DNA of 64,000 nucleotides from positions 558,001 through 622,000 of the forward strand of contig NZ_CP188297.1 of NCBI RefSeq assembly GCF_050030965.1, read 5' to 3'. Numbering within the stretch: the stretch's first letter is position 1; every line of letters starts with the position of its first letter. The DNA comes from Glutamicibacter sp002979865. GTDB taxonomy: Bacteria > Actinomycetota > Actinomycetes > Actinomycetales > Micrococcaceae. Below the pieces are notes generated by a model. The model saw only the letters and a program-made list of their open reading frames with translations. It had not been told where the DNA came from and ran no database searches. Shown piece by piece: positions 7,621-16,679 of this stretch. The translations under genes were made by a program, and so were the position numbers.

Positions 7621-9180
7621 TCAGAGGAACAGCGGCAGTCCCATGGCCGGCCAGATCCAGAAGGCGAAGACCAGGACCAGCAGGACCATGAGCGGTCCGA
7701 GCACCGCGCTCAGGCGCAGCAGGTCTGCCGGCTTATAGGTTTCGATGCCCTCGATCTCGGAGAACAGGTTCACCGGCTTCGCGCTGCTGGTCAGGGTGTG
7801 GCAGAAACCGGCGGCGGCGGTGGAAGCCAGGGCAATGGCTACCGCGTTGACCCCGACGCCCGGGGCCAGTGAGACCACCAGCGGAATCAGCACCGCTGAG
7901 CGGGCCGAACGGGACTGGATGACCAGATGCGCCGCGGCAGAGACCACCACCACGAGGACGGTGAAGACCCAGGGTGCGGCAGCGCCGAGCTGCTCGACGG
8001 GGCCAAGCACCTTGCGGGCCAGCCATTCGGCGGCTCCGCTTCCGGCGAGCGCCGTGCCCAGGGTGAGGGTCGCGGCCATGAAGATGAGCATCGACCACGG
8101 CACCGCCTTCAATGCCTTGGCCAGGCCTACAGAGCCGTATCCCGGGCTGGCTACTAGCAATGAACCAAGCAGGGCCACGATGGCGGGATGGAGCTGGTGC
8201 AGGGGCTCGGTGCACCAGAGCACCACCACAGCCGAGACCAGCAGCGCTGCCCTGGATTGCCCCACCGTGAGCGGGCCCGAGAGCGGCACCGGCGAATACT
8301 GCTGCAGCCGCTCGATGCCCACCGCCAGCGGTTCTGCGCGGTCCTCCTTGCGGGTGAACATCCACAGCACCAGTTCGGCGCACAGATGGGAGGAAACGAA
8401 AGCCAGCGGCAATCCGTAGACCAGCCAGCCGGCGAAGGAGAATCCTTCATGGCCCGCGGTGGCGAGGATCTGGCTGGTGATCAGGTGCGCTCCGGCTCCC
8501 AGATAGGATGCCACGGCCGAAAGCAGGATAACCGAGGGGAAAACCAGGGACAGGGCCAGGACGATACGGCGGCGATCCGCCAGCGCCTTGGCCAGGGCAA
8601 TGAAGACCGGAATGGCCAGGGCCGCGCGCCCGGAAGTGGACGGCACCGCGAATGCGGTAGCGACCAGCACGCCGGTAGTCAGGTGGATCAGCTGCCGCGG
8701 GGTGTTCGCCCCTGCGGCTATCCATGCTGCGGCGCGGGTAGCCAGTCCCGTGGCGGTGATCCCCGCCGCGATCACGAAGGCGGCCAGCAAGAGCCAAATG
8801 GTGTCTTCTCCCAGCGAGGAGAACAGGTCGGCTTCGGGCAGCACGCCCATGAGCACCAGCACCACTGCTGCGCCCAAGGCGATAAAGGTATCGCCTACTG
8901 GCGAGAAGACCCAGAGCCAGATGGCCAAGGCGAAGACCGCCAGGGTCAGGGCCCCTTGGGCTGGCAATGCCTGCGCTGTCCCCGCATCTGGGCCGAAGGC
9001 TCCGTAGGCGCACCAGCCGAGAAAGGCCAGCAAGACCAGTGCGGCGATGATTCGCGCTGCGTTCTGCTTGCTCCACCGGTTTCGTGCAGCACCGGCGTTG
9101 CCCTGTTCCGCGGCCTGGTCCGTGGACCGCTGGGCGGTGTAGCGGAATCCCGAGCGTGGCGCGGTTGGCTTGATGCTCAT
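7621..9180 (-). CDS. SLC13/DASS-family permease
   Basis: Integral membrane transporter of 519 residues with about 11-13 hydrophobic segments. It resembles the divalent anion:sodium symporter superfamily (two repeats; SLGEDTIWLLLAAFVIAAGI and VPSTSGRAALAIP in the first, SRSARSAVLIPLVV and FCHTLTSSAKPVN in the second). The substrate is probably a small carboxylate. The first ATG overlaps the stop of the sensor kinase by 4 nt, so the two are translationally coupled. The downstream glycerate kinase makes glycerate or a related hydroxy acid a plausible substrate (inference). Confidence 0.85.
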   Translation of the reverse strand: MSIKPTAPRSGFRYTAQRSTDQAAEQGNAGAARNRWSKQNAARIIAALVLLAFLGWCAYGAFGPDAGTAQALPAQGALTLAVFALAIWLWVFSPVGDTFIALGAAVVLVLMGVLPEADLFSSLGEDTIWLLLAAFVIAAGITATGLATRAAAWIAAGANTPRQLIHLTTGVLVATAFAVPSTSGRAALAIPVFIALAKALADRRRIVLALSLVFPSVILLSAVASYLGAGAHLITSQILATAGHEGFSFAGWLVYGLPLAFVSSHLCAELVLWMFTRKEDRAEPLAVGIERLQQYSPVPLSGPLTVGQSRAALLVSAVVVLWCTEPLHQLHPAIVALLGSLLVASPGYGSVGLAKALKAVPWSMLIFMAATLTLGTALAGSGAAEWLARKVLGPVEQLGAAAPWVFTVLVVVVSAAAHLVIQSRSARSAVLIPLVVSLAPGVGVNAVAIALASTAAAGFCHTLTSSAKPVNLFSEIEGIETYKPADLLRLSAVLGPLMVLLVLVFAFWIWPAMGLPLFL

Positions 9181-10697
9181 GACTCACCGCCCAGGCTGCT
9201 GGCCATGGATTGGGCGAATTCTTCTTCGCAGCGGATGCCTTGTCCGGCATCAGCTTGCGGGAGGGAAAATCCGAAACTGGTCCCGTTGCCGTTTCCGGAT
9301 TCCACCCAGGCCGTGCCGCCGTGGGCTTGCGCGACCGCTTTCACCACGGCCAGGCCCAAGCCCATGCCGGTTCCTTGCTGGCCGGCTTCCGGGGCACTGC
9401 GATAGTTTTCCAGCAGGGCACGGGCCTGGTCCGGATCCAACACCGGTCCATCGTTGGCAACCCAGAAGCTGGCCATGCCCTTTGCTGCGGCAGAACCGAT
9501 CCGGATGCTTTCTCCATCCTCGGTATGCGCGACAGCATTTTGGATCAGTTGGTGCATGGCCTGGGCAACGCGCAGCGGATCCAGCCACGCCTGGGCCTTG
9601 GCAGACTCGGCTATGCGGAATCGGCGGTCCGGGTAGGCGCCCGGGCGGGCGGCTGCCGCGGCAACGTCCGCCGTGACTTCGCCGACGGGCACCATTCGGC
9701 GCTGGATGAAGTCCGGGTCCGAGCTTTGCGCCAGCAATTCCAGGTCGGCAAGCGTCTGCCCCATCAGTGAAATGTGCGCCTGCGCGGTGCTGATGATCCT
9801 GCCGCGTTGCTTCCGGGGCACCTCTTCCTCGTTGAGCTTCTGCAAGGCAGCTGCCATCTTGCGTTGCGGGCTTCCCAGGTGCTCTCGTGCTTCGGCGATG
9901 AAGTGGCGTTGGGCCAGATGCGAAGCTTCAACCCGGTCAAGCATCGCATTCAGTGTCCTGGCCAGCTGCGCCAAGTCGTCGCGTCCTTCGACCGGAACGC
10001 GGGCCGAGAGGTCATTGGCGCTAATCGAGGCGGCGGTTTCGCTCATGGTGCGGATGGGACGCATGATCTGCCCAGCTGCCAACCAGGCGATCCCCGCGGT
10101 CAAGGCCAGTCCCCCGGCGGCCACGCCGAAGAGCATGGTTGCCTGCCGGTTGGCTTCTTCCTGGGCCCCGCCAATGAAGTGCGCGACGACCAAATGGGCT
10201 TGGTGCCCCGCCCCGCTGGCTCCGGAGGCATCCTTGGCCTCGGCCTTCGCCCAGCGAACCGTCCCGTGGTTGCTCTCCAGGATTCCGGAGGTCTTCGCGT
10301 CATCGAGAATACGGCCCAGGAGCACGGGGTCATCAGCCAGCCAGGTCCCGGCCTGGTTGGCTGCGGTGCCTGCGGTGAGCACCCGTCCATTGGCCTGCGC
10401 GAGAATCGCTTCGCCGGCCATCGGCTGCTGGCGGGCCAGATAGCGTTCCATCAATTCACCGATCGAGGAAAACGGGCGAGCTGTCTTCGGGTCCAGTCCC
10501 TCGGCGGCGAAGGTCCGGAACTCCTCGATTTCCTGCGCGATGCCCACGTTGGCAGCTTCGGCTACTTGGCCGGACATGATCGAACGCATCGAAACCGTTA
10601 CGGCCAGCAGGGCCAGTGCAGTAGTGAGCACGATCCACCCGACAATGCGCAACCGTGCCGACACCGTTGATCCCTGGTGCTCATGGATATCAGCCAT
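9177..10697 (-). CDS. Degenerate HAMP sensor histidine kinase
   Basis: Membrane sensor of 506 residues: TM1 at 18-38, an extracytoplasmic domain at 40-185, TM2 at 188-210, HAMP at 210-265, a dimerisation helix from about 260, and HATPase_c at 370-480. Two catalytic boxes are altered. The H-box reads EAREHLGSP (269-277), so the usual phospho-acceptor position holds E272 and the His is shifted to 273. The G1 box reads ANDGPV (414-419) instead of xDNGPG. The N-box Asn (N387) and the G2 box GMGLGLAV (444-451) are intact. No response regulator is adjacent. It overlaps a small exported-peptide gene upstream and the permease downstream, so it may sense the transported solute without normal phosphotransfer. 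Confidence 0.82.
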   Translation of the reverse strand: MADIHEHQGSTVSARLRIVGWIVLTTALALLAVTVSMRSIMSGQVAEAANVGIAQEIEEFRTFAAEGLDPKTARPFSSIGELMERYLARQQPMAGEAILAQANGRVLTAGTAANQAGTWLADDPVLLGRILDDAKTSGILESNHGTVRWAKAEAKDASGASGAGHQAHLVVAHFIGGAQEEANRQATMLFGVAAGGLALTAGIAWLAAGQIMRPIRTMSETAASISANDLSARVPVEGRDDLAQLARTLNAMLDRVEASHLAQRHFIAEAREHLGSPQRKMAAALQKLNEEEVPRKQRGRIISTAQAHISLMGQTLADLELLAQSSDPDFIQRRMVPVGEVTADVAAAAARPGAYPDRRFRIAESAKAQAWLDPLRVAQAMHQLIQNAVAHTEDGESIRIGSAAAKGMASFWVANDGPVLDPDQARALLENYRSAPEAGQQGTGMGLGLAVVKAVAQAHGGTAWVESGNGNGTSFGFSLPQADAGQGIRCEEEFAQSMASSLGGES

Positions 10698-10881
10698 TGG
10701 CGATCAGCTCCTCAGCTTGCGCTTGTGCAGCAGCGGGCTCGGGAGCCGGTGAGAGCTGGACAATGATTGGCTGCTGATGCGGGATGGGCGGATTGGCCTT
10801 GTCGGCAAGTGCCTGGCTGGCGCCGGCCAGTCCCGCTGGCACGGCCAACACCATGAGGATGAGAAGTATGCGGCGATTCAT
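10690..10881 (-). CDS. Small exported peptide, first gene of the kinase operon
   Basis: A 63-residue protein starting at MNRRILLILMVLAVPAG, a clear Sec-type signal peptide ending near SQALA. It leaves a mature peptide of about 40 residues rich in Pro, Gln and Ala (IPHQQPIIVQLSPAPEP). The gene overlaps the sensor kinase start by 8 nt, so co-translation is likely. An in-frame upstream ATG (10917) would add 12 residues ahead of the signal peptide and is less likely. No family was recognised. A ligand or partner role for the kinase is speculation from the overlap alone. Confidence 0.6.
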   Translation of the reverse strand: MNRRILLILMVLAVPAGLAGASQALADKANPPIPHQQPIIVQLSPAPEPAAAQAQAEELIANG

Positions 10882-11116
10882 GCTTTGAACATTAAAAGAC
10901 CCTTGTGAGGAGCGCATTAGGCGGTGGTGAGAGGATTATGGCGCGTCCATGAGAAGCAAATGAGAGCGAGCGAATCGCCCCGGGTTCTCGCGTATTTCCG
11001 AGGTCCGGCAGCGCGGGGAATTCCTTGAAAATTTTCCCGATCTTCCTATTTTCGGTGTTCATGTTGTGGTCGCAATCCGCGAGCTGCGGGCTTCCTCGCC
11101 GCCAGGGCAAAAGAAA

Positions 11117-11154
11117 AGAGGTTCCGCCACCCCTGATGGGATAGTGGAACCTCT
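11117..11154 (-). terminator. Stem-loop terminator of the 11.2-kb membrane protein
   Basis: The arms AGAGGTTCC (11117-11125) and GGAACCTCT (11146-11154) pair perfectly. Read on the minus strand the stem is followed by CTTTTCTTTTGCC, a T-rich tail. It lies 11 nt past the stop codon of the gene at 11166-11975. Confidence 0.75.
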
Positions 11155-11165
11155 GCGAATTCGAG

Positions 11166-11975
11166 CTACTTCGCAGACCAGAGCACCGAGTCGTCAGTGA
11201 ACGAGAGCGTTTCGCTCATGCGGATTTTCGCATCTGCCACGGCCTCGGCCGGCACGTCGAAGACCACCTGGTAGCTTCCCTTCCCGCCCTTGGCCAAGGT
11301 AGGAACGTCCATGCCCGGCTTGGCGGTGATCGCAGTCGCGCTGCTGGTGCTGTAGATGCTTGCATCCGAGCCCACCAGCTCTGGATTAAGGTCCAGCCAT
11401 GCGTCGCCTTCTTCTTCTCCGTTGTAGACAACAGAAAGGTCCACGAGGACATACTGGCCTTCGGCCTCCTGGTTGAACTCATTTGCCTTGGCGATCTGTG
11501 CGCCGGCATCCAGGTTCACCGCACTGACATTGACCGAATACTCGCCAACAGCAGCGGCCTGCCCCAAGGCCAATACCTGTGTTTCGTCTTCGGCTTGCTC
11601 GATGATCTCAGCCGGTGCCGCCACTTCGCCGTCGGAAGCGTCGGCAATGCCGTTGGCGACCTCGTCGATCGCCTTCACATAGGCTGCCTGGGTGGCGAAC
11701 ACAAGAACGATGGCTACGATGGCGATGATGCTCGATGCAACGCCCAAGCCCTTGCTGCCACGGCGCTTGGAAGCGACAATGAGCGAGACGATGCCCAGTA
11801 CCAGAGCAATGAAACCGAGCACGGCGGCAAAGTTGTTGACGATCGGTACCCAGCACAGGGCCAATGCAACGATGGCCACGACCAGGGCCGCAATGCCCAG
11901 GCCCTTGCCAGCTGAGCTCTTGGCAGGCGGTGCCGGTGGCACCATGTTCGGATCGACCGGATTTTGTACAGACAT
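11166..11975 (-). CDS. Membrane protein, DUF4190-like TMs plus DUF4352-like domain
   Basis: A 269-residue protein. The N-terminus is Pro-rich (VDPNMVPPAPPAK). Two closely packed hydrophobic segments follow at about 25-70 (GIAALVVAIVALALCW and GFIALVLGIVSLIVA), then a third single TM at 78-95. The rest (about 125-269) is an extracellular beta-rich domain resembling the DUF4352/telomere-binding-like fold of secreted actinobacterial proteins. The ATG at 11975 has the Shine-Dalgarno GAAGGAAG; the frame stays open upstream but without features. No function is known. Confidence 0.72.
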   Translation of the reverse strand: MSVQNPVDPNMVPPAPPAKSSAGKGLGIAALVVAIVALALCWVPIVNNFAAVLGFIALVLGIVSLIVASKRRGSKGLGVASSIIAIVAIVLVFATQAAYVKAIDEVANGIADASDGEVAAPAEIIEQAEDETQVLALGQAAAVGEYSVNVSAVNLDAGAQIAKANEFNQEAEGQYVLVDLSVVYNGEEEGDAWLDLNPELVGSDASIYSTSSATAITAKPGMDVPTLAKGGKGSYQVVFDVPAEAVADAKIRMSETLSFTDDSVLWSAK

Positions 11976-12312
11976 GAAAGCTTCCTTCGAGTGAAGACGG
12001 CGCCACGCTGGCGCCGAGGCGGATATCAGCCCAAGCGGATGAGGACTTCGGCCGAAAAGAGTCTTTGTTGACTCTTCAAGAATCATGCCAGTGCCTACCG
12101 ACAATTTAGCTTGCCCCGGATTCGGCTCCAGCCGAGCTGCCCAAGGCAGCTGCAGTTTCCGGAAGCCAAGTGCGGGCGATTGACGTGCACCATTCAGGTG
12201 TTCCAGCAGGTGCATCTGGCCCGCGGACCGATGCCTGCGACTCTCCCGGGAATTTTCCTGCGCTAGGCGGGCCCGTTGGCAAAACCTGGGTGATTCATTA
12301 CAGAATGCACTT
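11976..12312. other. Intergenic region with two inverted repeats
   Basis: It holds the divergent control regions of two membrane-protein genes. Two inverted repeats are visible: GGCGCC-N5-GGCGCC at 11999-12015 and AAGAGTC-N6-GACTCTT at 12057-12076. The second sits where an operator or leader hairpin of the minus-strand gene would be. For the plus gene, TTGGCA (12276-12281) and CAGAAT (12301-12306), 6 nt before the ATG, are a weak promoter pair. No gene is seen. Confidence 0.4.
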
Positions 12313-13140
12313 ATGGCCACTTCCCTTGAACACTCCCCGGGCCGCAGTACATTGCGCTACGTGCGCCTCATGCTGCTCGCGGTGCCCCTGCTCCTTGTCG
12401 TTGCCATCGTCATCTATGGCATTGCCAACCAGCGCATTGAAGACTCCCTGAGTTCCTATTACCTGGGTCCAGCACGGGACTTGTTCGTTGCGATGCTGGT
12501 GACTACCGGAGTGCTGCTCGTGGTTTACACCGGAGACGAGCTGGAGGACTATGCACTGAATTTGGCCGGCTTCTACGCCATGTTCGTCGCCTTGGTTCCC
12601 ACCAAGCTGGGTGAAACGCTGGCGCAACTGCCCCTGGGCGAGCAGAGGCGGCTCATCTTCTCCGTGCAGGTATCGGTTATTGCGGTTCTCGTCGTCAGCT
12701 CGGTATTCATCTGGCTGGGAATCAGGACTAGCCGCGCTCCGCACCGCGCGCTGTTCCACAGCACCGCGACCAAAGCGCTCGGTTTGCTGAGCACCCTGCT
12801 CCTGGTCGGCTTTGTCCTGCTGCTGCTGTGGCGGACCGTTGAAGGCAAGCAGTTCGCCGGCGTGCATGCCAGCGCTGCATTCCTGCTGATCTTCTCCATG
12901 GGCATCGCCATCGCCAGCCACCTGGACCACAAGCCGCTGTGCGCGATGGACACCAGCGGAGGCAAGAAGCTGCACTACGCAATCATCCTGGTGCTGATGC
13001 TCATCGGATTGATTGCCTGGCCGATCCTGCTGGCCGCGGGCATCCAGGAGGCCCTATTCATTGTCGAATGGTTCGAGATCAGCCTTTTCTCGTATTTCTG
13101 GTATCTGGAATCCCGGCGCTTATGGAACCCGGCTGCCTGA
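12313..13140 (+). CDS. Unknown polytopic membrane protein
   Basis: A 275-residue protein with seven likely membrane segments (about 16-38, 55-75, 85-102, 116-138, 155-175, 185-205 and 220-250). The sequence SSYYLGPARDLFVAMLVTTG after TM1 recalls the SxYYxxxxRDxFVG pattern of a family of actinobacterial six/seven-TM proteins (DUF998-like), but I cannot assign it firmly. The ATG has no Shine-Dalgarno and a -10-like CAGAAT ends 6 nt upstream, so it may be leaderless. It is divergent from the 11.2-kb membrane protein. Confidence 0.7.
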   Translation: MATSLEHSPGRSTLRYVRLMLLAVPLLLVVAIVIYGIANQRIEDSLSSYYLGPARDLFVAMLVTTGVLLVVYTGDELEDYALNLAGFYAMFVALVPTKLGETLAQLPLGEQRRLIFSVQVSVIAVLVVSSVFIWLGIRTSRAPHRALFHSTATKALGLLSTLLLVGFVLLLLWRTVEGKQFAGVHASAAFLLIFSMGIAIASHLDHKPLCAMDTSGGKKLHYAIILVLMLIGLIAWPILLAAGIQEALFIVEWFEISLFSYFWYLESRRLWNPAA

Positions 13141-13260
13141 ATCCGCTAGGCAAAAAACCCGCCGCTGGTCCAGCAACTGGCCCCTGCTACCTAACTCGGC
13201 TTTTTCCTGGCGAGGCTAGTCAGGACTAGGTGCCAGAATTCCGGTTTCAGGCGAAAATAA

Positions 13261-13294
13261 AAGGTTCCGACTCGCGAATGCGAGCCGGAACCTT
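13261..13294 (-). terminator. Rho-independent terminator of tRNA-Asn
   Basis: A GC-rich hairpin: arms AAGGTTCCG and CGGAACCTT with an inner CTCGC/GCGAG stem and GAAT loop. On the minus strand it is followed by TTTTATTTTCG. It lies 8 nt beyond the 3' end of the tRNA. Confidence 0.85.
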
Positions 13295-13302
13295 CTTGTA
13301 AG

Positions 13303-13375
13303 CTCCTCCAACTGGACTTGAACCAGTAACCCTTCGATTAACAGTCGAATGCTCTGCCAATTGAGCTATGGAGGA
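13303..13375 (-). tRNA. tRNA-Asn(GTT)
   Basis: A 73-nt cloverleaf on the minus strand. The acceptor stem TCCTCCA pairs with TGGAGGA, the discriminator is G, and CCA is not encoded. The D arm GCTCAATTGGCAGAGC, anticodon arm TCGACTGTTAATCGA with anticodon GTT, and T arm with GGTTCAAGTCC are all intact. It lies between dnaG and a terminator. Confidence 0.97.
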
Positions 13376-13428
13376 TTGCAACGAGATATAACTTTACCCA
13401 AGATTCCCGCGAATGCAAAATCGGGATC

Positions 13429-15309
13429 CTAGGTTCCGCGAAGGATCCTCCGGCGCATCTCCAGTTCCATCAGTTCCCGGTTGATCTGGGCATATTCTTC
13501 ACCCTCGGGTGCCATTTCAGCACGCTGCAAGCGGCCGATCAGCTCAGCCTTGCGGTGTGTGATTTGAAGCTCAATCAAGCCGTTGATGATATCGGCGCAG
13601 TAGCGGTTCAGGCTATGTTCGTCAGATGCCGGAATGCTGGTCACTGCGAGTTCTGAAACGAAGCTGCGCAACTGCTCGGGGACTTCGTCGCGAATGACTT
13701 CAACCCAGGAGGTCGCCGAAGCGCCTGCGCTGGACGCGGCAACGACGCCATCGTGGACAGCAGAGTGCGCCGGGGCCAGGAAGCGAGCCTCGTAGAACGC
13801 CTGCCATTGCTCGTCCTTCAACCGCTGCGGCTGCTGGATCACCACTTCCAGGGCCTGTCGTTCAAGGCGCATCACCGGGTCGCGGTGATCCGGGCGTTCA
13901 AAGGCCGCCGCCGGGATTGCCTGTTCAGCCTCCCCCGGTTGCGGGTGTGGTGCCTGCAGGTCGGCGTTCTTCGGCAACCGGGCGCGTTTGATGGAGGCGC
14001 CCACCGAGCGGTTGACGTCCTCATTATTCATTCCCAGCCAGCCGGCAAGCTCACGGGCATATGCCGGACGAATGGCCGAGTCGCGGATCTGCGCAACGAT
14101 CGGAGCGGTCTGGCGCAAGGCCTGGACACGTCCTTCAACGGTGTTCAGATTGAATTTCTTCAATTCGGCACGGATGGCGAATTCAAACAGCGGACGCTTG
14201 AGCTCGATGAGCTCGCGTACAGCTTCGTCTCCGCGGTGCAAACGCAAGTCGCACGGGTCAGCACCGGTTGGTTCAACACAAACGTAAGTCTGGGCAATAA
14301 ATCGCTGGTCTTCTTCGAAGGCGCGCAGCGCGGCCTTCTGGCCTGCGGCGTCACCATCAAAGGTGAAGACGACTTCGCCACCGGTGCCGTCATCCTGCAG
14401 CAGGCGACGGGCAATCTTGATGTGGTCCGTGCCGAAAGCGGTACCGCAGGTGGCCACCGCGGTGGTGATGCCAGCCAGATGGCAGGCCATCACGTCGGTG
14501 TAGCCTTCCACCACAACGATCTGGCGGCTCTTGGAAATCTGCTTCTTGGCCAGGTCCAGGCCATAGAGGACCTGGGATTTCTTGTAGAGCTGGGTCTCCG
14601 GGGTGTTCAGATACTTCGGGCCCTGGTCATCCTCGTAGAGCTTGCGTGCACCGAAGCCGATGGTGGCACCAGACAGGTCGCGGATCGGCCACATGACACG
14701 TCCTCGGAATCGGTCATAGATTCCGCGATTGCCCTCGGAGAACATGCCCGTCAGCTTCAGCTCATCATCAACGAAGCCCTTGGAGCGCAGGTGCTTGAGC
14801 AGCGAATCCCAGCCCTTGGGCGCATAGCCCACGGAGAATTGGGCTGTGACTTCCTGGTCAAAACCGCGACCGGCAAGGAACTCGCGGCCGGCGGCTCCTT
14901 CCTCGGTAGCCAGCTGCGCGCGGAAGAATTCCTCGGCGACCTTGTGCGCGTCGACCAGGCGCTGGCGCTTGCCGTAGTCTTCGCGGCGCGGTCCCGGTCC
15001 CCCGTCTTCATAGCGAAGCTCGTAATTGATCCGGGCAGCCAGAAGTTCCACAGTTTCGGTGAACGAGGAGTGGTCCATTTTCTGGATGAAGGCGATCACG
15101 TCGCCGGACTCGCCACAGCCAAAGCAGTGGAAGGTTCCTAGCTGCGGGCGAATATGGAAGGACGGACTGCGTTCGTCGTGAAAAGGGCACAGGCCCTTGA
15201 ACGAGCCAATGCCCGCGGATTTGAGCGTGACATAGGATTCGACGACCTCACGGAGGTCGGTGCGGTTACGCACCTCGTCGATATCTTCACGCTTGATCAG
15301 CCCTGCCAT
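13429..15309 (-). CDS. dnaG: DNA primase
   Basis: Synthesises RNA primers for replication. The 626 residues hold the CHC2 zinc ribbon (C41, H44, C62, C65 within CPFHDERSPSFH and FHCFGCGESGD), the catalytic core, and TOPRIM motifs VVEGYTDVMA and FTFDGDAAGQKA (about 265-320). The C-terminal 190 residues form the divergent helicase-interaction domain. A GAAGGGAA Shine-Dalgarno precedes the ATG. It follows dgt by 9 nt in the same direction, the common dgt-dnaG pairing of actinobacteria. Confidence 0.97.
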   Translation of the reverse strand: MAGLIKREDIDEVRNRTDLREVVESYVTLKSAGIGSFKGLCPFHDERSPSFHIRPQLGTFHCFGCGESGDVIAFIQKMDHSSFTETVELLAARINYELRYEDGGPGPRREDYGKRQRLVDAHKVAEEFFRAQLATEEGAAGREFLAGRGFDQEVTAQFSVGYAPKGWDSLLKHLRSKGFVDDELKLTGMFSEGNRGIYDRFRGRVMWPIRDLSGATIGFGARKLYEDDQGPKYLNTPETQLYKKSQVLYGLDLAKKQISKSRQIVVVEGYTDVMACHLAGITTAVATCGTAFGTDHIKIARRLLQDDGTGGEVVFTFDGDAAGQKAALRAFEEDQRFIAQTYVCVEPTGADPCDLRLHRGDEAVRELIELKRPLFEFAIRAELKKFNLNTVEGRVQALRQTAPIVAQIRDSAIRPAYARELAGWLGMNNEDVNRSVGASIKRARLPKNADLQAPHPQPGEAEQAIPAAAFERPDHRDPVMRLERQALEVVIQQPQRLKDEQWQAFYEARFLAPAHSAVHDGVVAASSAGASATSWVEVIRDEVPEQLRSFVSELAVTSIPASDEHSLNRYCADIINGLIELQITHRKAELIGRLQRAEMAPEGEEYAQINRELMELEMRRRILRGT

Positions 15310-15318
15310 GATTCCCTT

Positions 15319-16602
15319 CTAGAACAACTTTGCGTCAGGGGCTTCGCCCTTGACCAGATACGAGTGCCATTCGGTAGCTGAGACGTCAGTGAGCGAGGCG
15401 ACCTGGTCAATCACCACACGCAGCTGGGCCGCTTCATCAGCGGCGTCTTCCCAGTCAGCTGCGAAGATCGGCTCCAGATTATCCCGGCCCGTTTCACAGA
15501 GCAGTTCGACCAGCTCGGTCAGCAGCGTGCGCTGATCCAGATAGAGCGGCTGGCGCACTTCCGAAGTCATCACGTAGCTGGCCGCGATGCCCTTCATCAC
15601 GGCAATCTCGTGCTCGGTTTCCTCGGGCACAATCAGGTTCGCGTTATAGCGGGTGAGCTTGCCTTCCCCGAAGCGTGCCCGGGTGGCATCCATTGCGGCG
15701 GCGGCGAAGCGGCCAATGAATTGGCTGGTCATGTCCTTCAGCGCCGCCATGGAACGCCGTGAGCCGTCAAAATGCGAAACCCACTCATCGCTGATTTCCA
15801 GGCGGCGCAACGCCGCGTCGATGTCGGCCTCCCCAGTGGTCGGCAAGTACCAGTCCTTGGTCACCTGCAACGCGCGCTCGCGCTGCAGATCCTGCTTGAG
15901 CCAACGCAGTTGCAGCTTGCCGCCGACAATTGCGTCTTCCACGTCATGGACCGAGTAGGAAATGTCATCAGCCAAGTCCATGACCTGGCCTTCCATGCAG
16001 ACTGCTCCGGCGGTGGCTTCCGGGACATTGCGCAACCAGTTGAAGACGGTGGCGTCATCCTCGTAGACACCGAACTTCTTGGTTTTCTTGCCGTTGACCT
16101 CTGGCGCATCGGTTTTGAGCCACGGGTACTTGCACGCTGCATCCAGCGAGGCCCGCGAAAGATTCAACCCGGCCGAATGCCCGTTGTGCCGGAAGGTCTT
16201 GGTTTCCAAGCGAGTGAGCAAACGCAAGGTCTGGGCATTGCCCTCGAATCCGCCAATGTCCTTGGCTGCCTTGTCCAGCGCCTTCTCGCCGTTGTGGCCA
16301 AAGGGCGGATGACCCAGGTCGTGCGCCAAGCAGGCGGTGTCGACGACATCCGGATCGCAGCCAAGGGCCGCACCGAGCTCGCGGCCCACCTGGGCCACTT
16401 CCAATGAGTGGGTGAGCCGGTTGCGCACGAAGTCATTCTGGTTCGGTGCCACTACCTGGGTCTTGGCGCTCAAACGGCGCAAGGCGGAGGAATGCAGCAC
16501 GCGGGCACGGTCCCGCTCAAAGGCAGTACGGTAGGACTTCTTCGCTGGTTCAGGCACCCACCGCTGCTGGTCGGCTTCGGTATATCCGGGGATCTGAGTC
16601 AT
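15319..16602 (-). CDS. dgt: dGTP triphosphohydrolase-like HD-domain protein
   Basis: Hydrolyses dNTPs to nucleoside and triphosphate, balancing pools. The 427 residues carry the HD-superfamily residues: RRLSAKTQV, FVRNRLTHSLEV with the first His, and ACLAHDLGHPPFGHNGE with the HD pair (about 95-112), plus a later D in DLADDISYSVHDVE. The ATG is preceded by AGGA (4 nt) and also by a TAGACT -10-like box 7 nt away, so translation could be leaderless or weakly Shine-Dalgarno led. It forms an operon with dnaG. Confidence 0.94.
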   Translation of the reverse strand: MTQIPGYTEADQQRWVPEPAKKSYRTAFERDRARVLHSSALRRLSAKTQVVAPNQNDFVRNRLTHSLEVAQVGRELGAALGCDPDVVDTACLAHDLGHPPFGHNGEKALDKAAKDIGGFEGNAQTLRLLTRLETKTFRHNGHSAGLNLSRASLDAACKYPWLKTDAPEVNGKKTKKFGVYEDDATVFNWLRNVPEATAGAVCMEGQVMDLADDISYSVHDVEDAIVGGKLQLRWLKQDLQRERALQVTKDWYLPTTGEADIDAALRRLEISDEWVSHFDGSRRSMAALKDMTSQFIGRFAAAAMDATRARFGEGKLTRYNANLIVPEETEHEIAVMKGIAASYVMTSEVRQPLYLDQRTLLTELVELLCETGRDNLEPIFAADWEDAADEAAQLRVVIDQVASLTDVSATEWHSYLVKGEAPDAKLF

Positions 16603-16679
16603 AGTTCCTAGTCTAGTAACTCTTTGCCGGCATTGAGGAGTTATCCACTAGTGGCGTAGCCGTGGCTATCCCGGGGTGG

